Shown piece after piece: positions 26,475 to 36,110 of a stretch of 64,000 bases of DNA. The DNA comes from Pedobacter roseus (GTDB taxonomy: Bacteria; Bacteroidota; Bacteroidia; Sphingobacteriales; Sphingobacteriaceae), in the NCBI RefSeq assembly GCF_014395225.1, contig NZ_CP060723.1, positions 62,001 through 126,000 of the forward strand. The letters are read 5' to 3'. Each line of letters starts with the position of its first letter. The stretch's first letter is position 1. The translations under genes were made by a program, and so were the position numbers. Under the pieces are notes generated by a model that did no database searches, had not been told where the DNA came from, and saw nothing but the letters and a program-made list of their open reading frames with translations.

Positions 26475-28814
26475 ATGAAATACAATTTAGAAGTACTGCA
26501 CAATAAAGATTTTGAAGAGCTGGCAAAAGACCTGCTGGAAGCGGATTTGCCCTGGATCAAACTGCAGTCGTTCCGTTCCGGTAGAGACAAAGGGATCGAC
26601 CTGAGGTATGCGGGTGATCACGAAAACGAGCTCATCGTCCAGGCCAAGCACTACCTGCGCTCGAAATTTGCTGACCTCAAACGTCAGATGAAGCTTGAAA
26701 AAAAGAAGATAGATGCGCTGAACCCAAGGCCAAAAAGATACATTCTTTTTACCTCATTTGACCTGGGGGTAGAACAGACTGATGAACTCGTTCAAATGTT
26801 TCAGCCCTATTTGAAGAATTCCCAGGATATCTATGGACTGGGCAGAATCGAATCGCTCATTGCCTCCCATCCAAAGATCGAAAAAAGACACTATAAATTA
26901 TGGCTCACCAGCAGCAGCGTGCTGGAACATATACTACATAATGGGGTGAGCGGGCGCTCGGAATTTGTGGCATCCAAAATACTGATGCGTTCCAAGCTAT
27001 ATGTCCCCACCCAGAACCTGGACAGGGCAGTGAGCAAACTCAACGAGAACAAAGTATTGATCATCACCGGGGAGCCCGGAGTCGGCAAGACAACCATTGC
27101 CTACCAGCTGCTGTACAATTTACTGGCGGAAGGCTTCGAACTGGTCAACATCGATGGCAGGATAGACGATGCAGAAGATCTGCTATTTCTACACCCCGAA
27201 AAGAAACAGGTTGCTTTCTTTGATGACTTCCTGGGTGCCAACATCGCAGAAATCCTCAATCCCCGCAATTCCCAGAACCACCTGGTCAACTTCGTGGAGC
27301 GTGTGCGGGATACCAAGAACAAACTGCTGATACTCACCACCAGGACCACGATCTTAAACCAAGCGAACCAGCATTACTATAAATTCAAAAGGATCGGGAC
27401 CGAGGATGAGCTTAGGTATAGTGTGGTCATCAAGGATTATTCGAAGCTCGACAAAGCCCGGATTCTTTACAACCACATCTATCACCTATTGCCCAGCGAC
27501 AATCAAGAGGTCTTTTTTGAGGATAACTATTACAAGAACATCGTCAGCCATGAGAACTTTTTTCCGCGGCTGATCGAATTCATCACTACAGCGAGTTATC
27601 TCAAAGGCAGAAATGTGGTCTCCGCAAGGGCCTTCATCCAAAAGAGCCTGGATCACCCCAGCGAGATCTGGGAGCACGCCTACCGCGAACAGCTCAATCC
27701 GGAAGACCAGTTTCTAATTACGACCCTTTTCAGCTTTGGCAAGAATTATCTGGAGATCGATGCGCTAAGGACTGCCTTCAACGCCAGATATGATTATGAG
27801 ATCAAACATAATGGATTTATGCGCAAGACCGATGCCTTTGGTATCTCGCTCTCCAATCTCGGAGACGGATTTATCAGTACCTACATCGATAAAAACGATA
27901 CCTCCGTTTCCATCAGTTTATTAAACCCCTCCATCGCTGACTTCCTGCTCAATTACCTACAGGAACGGCCCGACGAGCTCCGCCGGTTATTCTTTTCTGC
28001 AACTTATCTCGACCAGATCACTTTTTACTTCGGTGAAAGGACGCAATCACTGCGCATCCCGGCGGCAGAAACCGGGCATTATTTCAAACGGTTCATTGAA
28101 ATTTCTGCTCAGCTCAAACTGCTTGCGGCTGATAGGCTCAGCCTGCCAATGCAGCTGGTTTACGTGCACCTGCACTTATTCAAAGAAAATACCAGCGCGG
28201 ATACACTGCTTGAGCTCCTTGGACAGGTTCAGTTCAGCGATTTTGCCATCTCCGATAACCGGTATTATCTGATCCTAAACGAACTTGAGGAGTTTCCTGA
28301 GGTTCAGCGCTACATCAGTGAGAACTGGTTTGACTTTTTAGTATTGGCCATTAATGTCGCCTCCGACAGCACCAGGATGAATGTATACTTCTCCCATTTC
28401 AAAGCGCTTGGAATTGATGAGCTCATCTGGAGTGAAAACCCAGAATTCCTGGATGAGCTGTTATACGTCTTAAACCGGGAATTCGGTCATCTGATCGATG
28501 ATTTTGACTATTCTTCGGTTAGGGAAAATGCATTTTTCTGGGACGAAGATTCCAGTCCGGAATATGATGAGAATGATGTCGTAAACGTTATTGAACGCGA
28601 ATTTGACAATTTTCTGGATGAATATGAACTCTCGCATTATAAGGATCTTTTTTGGGAGCGCATTGATTTCGATGCTTCCCGTGTTCTGACCCGGCAAGTA
28701 GAGAACTGGAATGATTACAGTGACTATTCCAACGATTACGCCAGGGAGAGCCTAACCCAGTCTCGGGAACAGATCAGCCCGGATTCGGAGATTGATCGGC
28801 TGTTCGAGCGCTGA
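26475..28814 (+). CDS. Restriction endonuclease-nSTAND NTPase fusion
   Basis: This 779-aa protein has an N-terminal Mrr-like nuclease domain: GRDKGIDLR (about 36-44) and IVQAKHY (54-60) give the D...QxK catalytic pattern. A STAND-type NTPase (nSTAND3-like) follows, with Walker A ITGEPGVGKTT (197-207) and Walker B KKQVAFFDDFLG (243-254). The C-terminal ~400 residues are presumably the sensor. The architecture matches defence proteins in which target sensing by the C-terminus triggers the nuclease. Codon use is GC-richer than in neighbouring genes. Likely anti-phage; the target is unknown. Confidence 0.85.
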   Translation: MKYNLEVLHNKDFEELAKDLLEADLPWIKLQSFRSGRDKGIDLRYAGDHENELIVQAKHYLRSKFADLKRQMKLEKKKIDALNPRPKRYILFTSFDLGVEQTDELVQMFQPYLKNSQDIYGLGRIESLIASHPKIEKRHYKLWLTSSSVLEHILHNGVSGRSEFVASKILMRSKLYVPTQNLDRAVSKLNENKVLIITGEPGVGKTTIAYQLLYNLLAEGFELVNIDGRIDDAEDLLFLHPEKKQVAFFDDFLGANIAEILNPRNSQNHLVNFVERVRDTKNKLLILTTRTTILNQANQHYYKFKRIGTEDELRYSVVIKDYSKLDKARILYNHIYHLLPSDNQEVFFEDNYYKNIVSHENFFPRLIEFITTASYLKGRNVVSARAFIQKSLDHPSEIWEHAYREQLNPEDQFLITTLFSFGKNYLEIDALRTAFNARYDYEIKHNGFMRKTDAFGISLSNLGDGFISTYIDKNDTSVSISLLNPSIADFLLNYLQERPDELRRLFFSATYLDQITFYFGERTQSLRIPAAETGHYFKRFIEISAQLKLLAADRLSLPMQLVYVHLHLFKENTSADTLLELLGQVQFSDFAISDNRYYLILNELEEFPEVQRYISENWFDFLVLAINVASDSTRMNVYFSHFKALGIDELIWSENPEFLDELLYVLNREFGHLIDDFDYSSVRENAFFWDEDSSPEYDENDVVNVIEREFDNFLDEYELSHYKDLFWERIDFDASRVLTRQVENWNDYSDYSNDYARESLTQSREQISPDSEIDRLFER

Positions 28815-29440
28815 TTGCGTAATAGAATAAAGTAGGGTGCTAAGGATTTATATCGAACTGGTAAAACATTACTGGCATTCGTTCCCCCGAAAAAAAACTA
28901 TCTTATTAAATGATTTATATTTAAGCAGCTAGATAATCCATGTATCCCATATTGCCACAAAAAACAGGACTTCCCATAGATCGTCAGTAGTTCACATGCC
29001 GAAATCCCCAATAGTCTACTCGTCAATGTATCCGCATTAGCTGGTATAGATTATAAGCGAACATATAGCATAAGTAAAGCCAAGAAGAACGGAAAAATGC
29101 AAATACACCTTTTAAAGAAGCTATACCTAAAATGTATCATGCAAGGCCAAACAAAAATCCCTAAATGCAAGCTCTCGCTGTGTTTTGCCGGTAGGCCCAT
29201 TATAGGGTTTGGAATGGAGAAGAGAAATGGGCTCGATTAGTGAACGAATTTTGAAGAATTTTTTTTTGATAATCCACCCAAAGCAAGTACTCATGCAGTA
29301 TTCCGAACCAGCCTCTTAGCTTATTTGATAAAAACAGTTCACATGCATCCCAAAATAAGCTTATTTTACAGAATGTACGTATATTAACCTAAAACTCTTT
29401 TAGTGTATATCATGCTAAACTAAAAACAAATTGACGCTCC
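28815..29440. other. 626-bp gap with palindrome and possible gene remnant
   Basis: No complete gene is supported. A perfect 16-bp palindrome AAAATAAGCTTATTTT lies at 29352-29367, upstream of the DUF6119-like gene. A stop-free frame of 87 codons runs 28980-29240 (+). Its protein-like start (AEIPNSLLVNVSALAGIDYK) suggests a decayed gene, but the first ATG is only at 29097. Confidence 0.35.
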
Positions 29441-31219
29441 ATGACCCAAAACCCAACCGTTTACCGCATCAATCGCAGACACCGATTGCTCAGGTCCCTA
29501 AAGGACAATACCGCCATCATCAAATATATCCTGGCCAGCAATCCACTCAAAAAGCAATCGGTCACCGAAATCCTGGACCGACTGACCACCTACGAGACCG
29601 AACAGCACAAATACTCACTTTTCGTGGACAATGGCCATGAAGCCGAATCGGATTGGAAGGACTTTTTGCCAGAGGACCTCACGATAGACCGCGATTTTTC
29701 CCAGCAACTCTTATCGCTCGTACTCTTTGTCGAGACCAGCATTGACTTACTGGTCATCGTTGGAGGAAGCGCCTTTCGCATCATCCTTCCTTATATCGAT
29801 GAGTCTTACGGACTGAACACCTACAGCCGCATCATGACCAGGGATCAAGATGAGCTCATCTCTATCCGCTCCCGCGGCATCACCGGAAATAGGGTAGGCA
29901 TGAATGAACAGTTTCGAAAAGATTTCCGAATCATGGACTTCATCAGGTTTGGGAAATTTCCGGTGGAGATACAACTCAGACTTTCCAGAACGACCACAGA
30001 TACTCATTTCTCCTACCTGAAGACCAAGGCCAACGAACGCGTCCAGATCACCGTCAGCAAAGGCTTCAAGGTCAAAAAAGCAATTGATTTCGATGCCCTG
30101 GACGACCTGGTGAGCGAACTCAACTACATACAGGAACTAGCGCCGTCAGATTACCTAAGCTCCTATGAAGAGGTCACTGACAGCGGTTTCATCAGGGATC
30201 AACTTTATCCCTTACTGATCCAGCAGCTATACAACGACATACCGTACATTAACCGCACCGTTGATGAATACCAGCCCCATTTTGAATTTGATTTCTGTGA
30301 TCCCAACAATATCGAAAAGTTTTACGAGGCGGACTACTACATATTGAAAGCAAAAACGGACGACGGAGGTCATAAACAATTTGGGAGGGCAGAGCACAAA
30401 GATGAAATTTACCTCAAAGTCATGCGGCACGCGCTGACGCAGGTGGGCGAAAACGATAAGTTCAGCCTGATGGTCTTTCTTCAGGGCGTTCGGGTGACCT
30501 GTTACCACAACAATAAAAAAAGTGTCGGTTCCGCCTTTCTCTACCATTTCAACGCGGAATTCCACCTCGACCAAACACCCTATTTTCTCATTGATACCAA
30601 ATGGTTCAAACTGCGTGCAACCTTTGTCAATGAACTGCAGACCGATGCCCTCCATATCTTCAGGGCCAATAAGACCCCGAAGACAATCCTGGATCTGCCA
30701 TGGGACAAAAAAATCTTGGCCACAGAAAGAGACTACAACCTGAGCTACCAGGGCAGGGCAGGCTATATCGTCATGGACACCTTTACCCCAGATGGTATTG
30801 AACTCTGTGACCTTATCCATTATGACAAGGACAATATCTACCTCATCCATGTCAAATACGGTTTTGGAGGACAGATCCGTGAGCTGACCAACCAGATTAT
30901 CCTATCGGCGCGAAGGCTAAAATTCGATCTGGCCAGCAAAGAAAAAAAATGGCTGGAGGAAGCGCATGCCCTAGCTGAACGGGCCGGCCATGTCCAGGGC
31001 CTATCCTTCGAGGATTTCAAAAGCCTCTTTGTGACAAAGAAAGTAAACTATGTACTTGCATTTTGCTCGCATCTTAAAGATGATTTCTTAGTGGAAGACC
31101 AGATTGAACGCTTCAAGTCCAATATCGCCAGATTTTCGCTCATCGAATGCTCGAGCGATATGAGGCAAAGCTACTTCGAACTTTACGTCGCCCAGATCAG
31201 CCGGAATAGTCCGGGATGA
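29441..31219 (+). CDS. DUF6119 / TIGR04141-like sporadically distributed protein
   Basis: This 592-aa protein starts with the short pattern VYRINRRHRLLRSL and KDNTAIIKYIL. In the C-terminal part, GIELCDLIHYD (about 453-463) and YLIHVKYGFGGQ (about 467-478) resemble a PD-(D/E)XK-like core (D...HVK). This is the layout I know from the DUF6119 (TIGR04141) group, which is patchily distributed in mobile regions. A nuclease role is inferred only. It lies 152 bp upstream of an FRG-domain gene with the same strand and composition. Confidence 0.65.
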   Translation: MTQNPTVYRINRRHRLLRSLKDNTAIIKYILASNPLKKQSVTEILDRLTTYETEQHKYSLFVDNGHEAESDWKDFLPEDLTIDRDFSQQLLSLVLFVETSIDLLVIVGGSAFRIILPYIDESYGLNTYSRIMTRDQDELISIRSRGITGNRVGMNEQFRKDFRIMDFIRFGKFPVEIQLRLSRTTTDTHFSYLKTKANERVQITVSKGFKVKKAIDFDALDDLVSELNYIQELAPSDYLSSYEEVTDSGFIRDQLYPLLIQQLYNDIPYINRTVDEYQPHFEFDFCDPNNIEKFYEADYYILKAKTDDGGHKQFGRAEHKDEIYLKVMRHALTQVGENDKFSLMVFLQGVRVTCYHNNKKSVGSAFLYHFNAEFHLDQTPYFLIDTKWFKLRATFVNELQTDALHIFRANKTPKTILDLPWDKKILATERDYNLSYQGRAGYIVMDTFTPDGIELCDLIHYDKDNIYLIHVKYGFGGQIRELTNQIILSARRLKFDLASKEKKWLEEAHALAERAGHVQGLSFEDFKSLFVTKKVNYVLAFCSHLKDDFLVEDQIERFKSNIARFSLIECSSDMRQSYFELYVAQISRNSPG

Positions 31220-31371
31220 TAACAGCAGCCCGAGTCCGTTGAAAGTCGCGACCTGAGAGTATTTCAACAGCAAGATCCCCAAACGATCACTGAAAGAAAA
31301 GCTTTGGGTTATCAGCCTAATTTTGAAACACCAAAATCAACAACCCCATCAAACCACCAAAATATCTTTGA

Positions 31372-32883
31372 ATGAATCTAGGTGATATCGCCTTCGATCC
31401 TATAGTTACAGAAGTGAACAGCCTAACTGAAGCGCTTGCTTTAGCTGAAAAATGGAAAGCGGAAGGCAAATACGATCTCTTTAGGGGGCAGGCCCAGAAC
31501 TGGGAAGTCGTTTCCTCACTCCATAGGCTTAATGAAACGCAGTATCTCGCTGCCAAGGACCGAATAACCATGTTCTACCATTTCGCTTCCGAAAACAAAA
31601 TACTACAAAAGCACCTAGGCAAGGTTGATGAACTTTTTGCCATCGCCCAACATTACGGCCTGCCCACCAACTATATCGACTTTACGACAGTACCAGAGGT
31701 AGCCGGTTATTTCGCCACGCACTCTGCCGCTAACCAGCCCGGTCAGCAGGCCTGTATCATTTGCGTAAATTCCCAGGACTTCGCCAGCCTAGTCGAGTTT
31801 GCTGAATCCTACTTCAAGAAGATACTCAAAGCCAACGAACTGCGTCCCTGCTTCCTCTCGGTTTCTGTGGCGAACCTCTGGCGGCTAGAAGCCCAGCATG
31901 GACAGTTCCTGTACACCCCATTTAAAGGAATCGAAAATTTCTACCAGTTCAACCGGATTCTTTTTTCTTACCAGGAGCCATCGAATGCCATACAGGACAA
32001 CGACATTTATCCCGATAAAAAGAGCATACTTGAGATGAATCTGGACCATTATTTCGAGGCCGAGCGCAGAAGCAATAACATGACCTTTATCAAATCCCTA
32101 CTGCCGGCTCAACAGGTCAAAATACTTCCGGAGACGGACATGTATGAATATGTAAGTAAAGGAATGCCCAGGCACCGTTCCTGGCAAAGGAAAAAGATTA
32201 GAAACTGGCTGGAATCCTCACCAGAAACCTGGTCGAGCTTTAACCGGAAACATATGGTTACCCTGGATATCCTTCTAAGCGACATTCGAGCGCTGAATCT
32301 CAACAACTACATCACCCAGTTGACCGATGCCATCAACACGCTGAGCGAAAACCGAAACGAAGCATTTTCCATACATGTTACAAGAAACAAGATTCCATTC
32401 GCCAAAAAACTGCAGCAGCAAATCGACTTCGGATGCAACCTCATCTGGGACGGTATGCGGTTGCTGCCCTATAGCAGTGCGCAGATTGCCGTAGCTATCA
32501 TTCGCTTTGTCTTCATGGCCGCCATCCATCATAAAAACCCAATTCACAACTTTAATCCGCTGATTCCCGATAAAGTATTGGTGGAAATGACCAATGGGGA
32601 TGGCGCCCAAAGCAGGGCGCAAGTGTGCGGTTATGGGATATTATGGGCAAAGCGCAACTCGATAGCGAAATATATCAAAGAGGGATTGGAGGAAGATATT
32701 GATAGCAATCCCGTGGCACTTGTACAACTCATCTATCATCCGCAGTACCTGTTTCGGTTCGAGAAGCTGTGCGAGCTATTTTCAGAAAACGTCATTCCTA
32801 GCCAGATGGTACTTGAACTGGACGCTGAACATCCGACGGTTTATTTCAACCCCGCACACCTCAAGGTATTTGGACTGGCTTAA
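31372..32883 (+). CDS. FRG-domain protein
   Basis: This 503-aa protein has an N-terminal FRG domain: KYDLFRGQAQNW (about 33-44, with the name-giving F-R-G) and AQHYGLPTNYIDFTT plus VAGYFATHS (about 94-120). The C-terminal ~250 residues are unrecognised. FRG domains are common in phage and defence regions, and their biochemical activity is not established to my knowledge. It is downstream of the DUF6119-like gene, so the two may be one module. Confidence 0.82.
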   Translation: MNLGDIAFDPIVTEVNSLTEALALAEKWKAEGKYDLFRGQAQNWEVVSSLHRLNETQYLAAKDRITMFYHFASENKILQKHLGKVDELFAIAQHYGLPTNYIDFTTVPEVAGYFATHSAANQPGQQACIICVNSQDFASLVEFAESYFKKILKANELRPCFLSVSVANLWRLEAQHGQFLYTPFKGIENFYQFNRILFSYQEPSNAIQDNDIYPDKKSILEMNLDHYFEAERRSNNMTFIKSLLPAQQVKILPETDMYEYVSKGMPRHRSWQRKKIRNWLESSPETWSSFNRKHMVTLDILLSDIRALNLNNYITQLTDAINTLSENRNEAFSIHVTRNKIPFAKKLQQQIDFGCNLIWDGMRLLPYSSAQIAVAIIRFVFMAAIHHKNPIHNFNPLIPDKVLVEMTNGDGAQSRAQVCGYGILWAKRNSIAKYIKEGLEEDIDSNPVALVQLIYHPQYLFRFEKLCELFSENVIPSQMVLELDAEHPTVYFNPAHLKVFGLA

Positions 32884-33036
32884 TCTGTTCTAAGATAATG
32901 GAGACACTCTGCAGATAAACCCGTTCAAAGGCTGCGCTGAGAAGAATAGGGAAAAAGGATCGAACATTTGTTAACTATCAGCTAAGAACTAATCCGGAGA
33001 TTCCGCTAGGAGTTATCAACTCGTTTCGAAATTTAA

Positions 33037-33064
33037 GGTCAGTCTGTTTTTGTCCAGACTGACC
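33037..33064. other. Perfect 10-bp stem hairpin
   Basis: GGTCAGTCTG and CAGACTGACC pair perfectly around an 8-nt loop. The stem has no following T run in either direction, so it is not a standard terminator. It lies in the 421-bp gap between the FRG gene and the next unknown gene. That gap also marks a change from GC-richer to AT-richer DNA. Confidence 0.5.
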
Positions 33065-33304
33065 AGTCCAATAAACTGATAATTAATATGCTATAAATGA
33101 GTTATGTATTTTCTTGGAATGGTCAATCCGCTATTGGATTACTTGGTCAGTGTGGCCGAAATCTCCAGAAAGCCATCAAGTTTATTTGATGTCATTAAGG
33201 CCATAAAACTGAACTTAGATGGAAAACCTGGTTTTGGTAATAGGGTAAGAATATAGCTATCTTTATCGTGTACATAAATGTTATCTCTTTTAAGTCGAAG
33301 TATT

Positions 33305-34777
33305 ATGAAGGATGAAAGGGATACCCTTCCATTTGTTTTAAAAACCATTGCTGCAGAAGGTGAAAGCCGTTTACGGGGATTAGACCAATTGGCGGATATT
33401 ATCGAAATCGCCTATGCACTATTTCAAGATAGTGTTCTCATTGATGAAATTGGTGATCCCTTTGTTAGACTATTAGAGCAGAAATCGGTCTATGAGAACT
33501 TTAATAGGACTTTGATAGAGACAATTATAGCTGAGTGTAGGTTTTATGCAAAGGTTGATTTTAATGGGGCTTTTATTACCGTCGAGAGTAAAGGAGTTGA
33601 AAATAGTTTAAAAGACTTAGAAGTGATTTGGCTTGTTGTAGAAGGAATAAGAAAAGATAGCACCAAGAAAGACGCAGATATAATTACAGTACCCAGAGAG
33701 GTAAAAATTAGGATGTTGGCGCAGCTTTCTGCCATTCTTCAATATTTCCTGGCTACCAGTATTAGTCTCATCGCTAGGGTAAGGGTCAGGCAGCTTGAGG
33801 AGAAGCTAAAGCAGACTTCAGAGGAAAAAAAGAGAGAATTTTTGCTGAGATATAAAACAGAACTGCTAAAAAAGGATCATGGAATTAAAAAAGTCCATGA
33901 AGCGCTTATTAAGGTTATAGATTTAGAACTCGATTTAATTAGGAACCTAAACCAAATTGTTCCGCCCCTGGTATCTGCCCAGATTGAAGATGTCGAAGTA
34001 AATTCAGCCTTACCGGTTAGTGCCGACAAAGATTTCCTTTATGAGCTTTCCATTTTTCACTTTCCATTCAAAGCTATTATTGAAAAGGACAAGCATCTAT
34101 TAACTGCACTCAAGGAACAGTTTGCCCATCTTAAATCCAAACCTAAATTGCATTGGTATTTCAACCAGTTTATCAGCGATCAGGAATGGGAAGAAAATTG
34201 TACCCGGACCCAGGGATTAAGCAAGACCGATAGTAAGGAAATAATAGCAGCGAATTTTATTCCAACTTCCGATACCGAGCGCAGGGCGGAGGAGATCATC
34301 CGTGAATTTGATGGTATGATTGCGAAGAATGCAGTTGATCCGAAATATTTCGGGAGGTTTTTAAGGGATACTTTGATGGTAAAAATCTTAAGCTCGATAG
34401 ATGAGAAGATATCTGAACTCAAACAATATGTATTCCACGATGCCAATATAGATAATTATAAGCCTTATGCTAAAGCTTCGGCAAAGGCGATTTTATCTGA
34501 GCTAAATAAACTTGAGCTGCCTGTTCTCAAACAGTCTATCCTGCAAAAATTATTATCGTTATCAATAGAAACAGATCTAGGCCTTGCGATCCAATTTTTC
34601 GGGGAACATAAAAATGATCATGGCGAAATCACCAAGCGCTTTAAGATTTTAAAGGTATTGGCTGATGAATATTTTGCTGAGGCGATGGAAGACTTAAATA
34701 GAGTAGCTATTATGCAGGGGAGCCATTGGTTCCTAAAATCACAATGTTCGACAGGATTAAAAGGGAATTGGATGTAG
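33305..34777 (+). CDS. Unrecognised large helical protein, first of overlapping pair
   Basis: This is a 490-aa protein from the ATG giving MKDERDTLP. It is highly charged and helical, with a coiled-coil-like stretch RVRQLEEKLKQTSEEKKREF (about 164-183) and another around ILSSIDEKISELKQYV. One moderately hydrophobic segment (LSAILQYFLATSISLIARV, about 145-163) may touch a membrane. No known motif. Its 3' end overlaps the next gene by 34 bp in another frame, so the two are probably translationally coupled. Confidence 0.65.
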   Translation: MKDERDTLPFVLKTIAAEGESRLRGLDQLADIIEIAYALFQDSVLIDEIGDPFVRLLEQKSVYENFNRTLIETIIAECRFYAKVDFNGAFITVESKGVENSLKDLEVIWLVVEGIRKDSTKKDADIITVPREVKIRMLAQLSAILQYFLATSISLIARVRVRQLEEKLKQTSEEKKREFLLRYKTELLKKDHGIKKVHEALIKVIDLELDLIRNLNQIVPPLVSAQIEDVEVNSALPVSADKDFLYELSIFHFPFKAIIEKDKHLLTALKEQFAHLKSKPKLHWYFNQFISDQEWEENCTRTQGLSKTDSKEIIAANFIPTSDTERRAEEIIREFDGMIAKNAVDPKYFGRFLRDTLMVKILSSIDEKISELKQYVFHDANIDNYKPYAKASAKAILSELNKLELPVLKQSILQKLLSLSIETDLGLAIQFFGEHKNDHGEITKRFKILKVLADEYFAEAMEDLNRVAIMQGSHWFLKSQCSTGLKGNWM

Positions 34778-35673
34778 TGGCCACAATCTATCAGTCACAG
34801 TATTTCCGCCCGGAAGAAGGAGAGCTTTGGCAAGGAATCCCCATACTGGATAAGAATGGTAGGAGCGGGATCGATGGCCAGTATATTCAGCACATGGAAA
34901 TTTTCTCCAGCACCGAGCTATTTAATATTCAGGAATTTAAAAGAAACATTACTGAGCGATATGAAGCCACAACCAATCATGTATTACTTTTAAACCAGTT
35001 ACGAGAGATCAGGTTAAAAGCTGCGGCAACTATAGACTTTTACAATAAGCAGCTAACAAAAGGTAATCAGATTGTAGATGATTTTTTGGAGGATCGTGGC
35101 CGTCCAGCCAAGGAATGGATTCATGAGAGTGAAAAATATCATGCCTTAGTCTTCGTATCAGACTACTTTGTAACTAGTATTGATCTTGGCGTGGAAGTTT
35201 CGGATTATAAACATTCACCCGGTAGAAGTTTGGCATTTAGATATATTGCCAGTAATCAGTTTCTTGCGGAAATATGTCAACATATTCTGGATTTTATTGA
35301 TCTTTTTGGTCTCGGGAAATCGGAGGTCAGTAAGGGAAAAATCTCTGTTGAACTTTTGCCTAAAAATCTTTTCAAAGACGGCTCAAAATCCAGTTTGTAT
35401 TTATCAGCGCTAAAAAATGTTGAACCTCCGGTAGTAGATCAGGAAGGGAATTATATACTCGGGGAACGTAAGAAGGGGGCTGTTGTAGTCTGGATGGATA
35501 AATTAAGTAAATTAGGGAAAGTCGATTTAAATCTTTCCAGGCAGCAAAGAACCGATTTGGTTAATCGTCTCGTGCCAGGTCTTAACATCACCTTGAAATC
35601 GCTTTTTAGTAGTACCAGCGGATCCCAACAGCATTATGAGGATGAATTTGAAAAGGTGCTAAAAGAAATTTAA
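34744..35673 (+). CDS. Unrecognised protein, second of overlapping pair
   Basis: This is a 309-aa protein from the ATG giving MFDRIKREL, inside the 3' end of the preceding gene. The N-terminal part is helical, and the C-terminal third carries LGERKKGAVVVWMDKLSKLG and RLVPGLNITLKSLF. No family recognised. The overlap implies a fixed ratio or complex with the upstream product. The alternative, that the pair is one frameshifted gene, is less likely because an ATG is correctly placed. Confidence 0.6.
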   Translation: MFDRIKRELDVVATIYQSQYFRPEEGELWQGIPILDKNGRSGIDGQYIQHMEIFSSTELFNIQEFKRNITERYEATTNHVLLLNQLREIRLKAAATIDFYNKQLTKGNQIVDDFLEDRGRPAKEWIHESEKYHALVFVSDYFVTSIDLGVEVSDYKHSPGRSLAFRYIASNQFLAEICQHILDFIDLFGLGKSEVSKGKISVELLPKNLFKDGSKSSLYLSALKNVEPPVVDQEGNYILGERKKGAVVVWMDKLSKLGKVDLNLSRQQRTDLVNRLVPGLNITLKSLFSSTSGSQQHYEDEFEKVLKEI

Positions 35674-35753
35674 CTTCCTTATCTTCCTTTGGGAAATTAA
35701 GGAAGTTAATAGTTCCGACCTTGGCTGCATAAATAATAATTGCACCAATGGGA

Positions 35754-35948
35754 ATGGAACTTAAACAATTCATGGAATTTTTTGATCATGCAGAAAAGAT
35801 TGGATTATCTTCTGCCATGGTATGTTTATTGTATCTGATCATTAACCGGATATACGGTTTCTCGCTAAGAAAACTTCCTTTAAAGATTACCAGAAAATAC
35901 TTCCCGGATGGGACCTTGCAAGAGATCAACGAGGAATATCGCAAGTAA
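35754..35948 (+). CDS. Small single-pass membrane protein
   Basis: This is a 64-aa protein (ATG 35754; another ATG at 35748 is possible). One hydrophobic helix (IGLSSAMVCLLYLIINRIYG) is followed by a basic segment (LRKLPLKITRKYF) and a short tail (PDGTLQEINEEYRK). The plan resembles the small protein at 53963-54133. It follows the overlapping pair on the same strand with an 80-bp gap, and may be a membrane partner or toxin-like peptide. Confidence 0.5.
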   Translation: MELKQFMEFFDHAEKIGLSSAMVCLLYLIINRIYGFSLRKLPLKITRKYFPDGTLQEINEEYRK

Positions 35949-36110
35949 AATACTTAAATGAAACGGGGATGTAGACAAGTCTATATCCCCGAAATCTAAA
36001 TTAACGCTCTCAAGGTCTAAAATATAATCCTTTCTGGAATAATCCAAATTAAAAGCTATTCTTTTTCTTTTATATGTAGCTCACTTTTTAACGATTTTTC
36101 AACATTGGTT

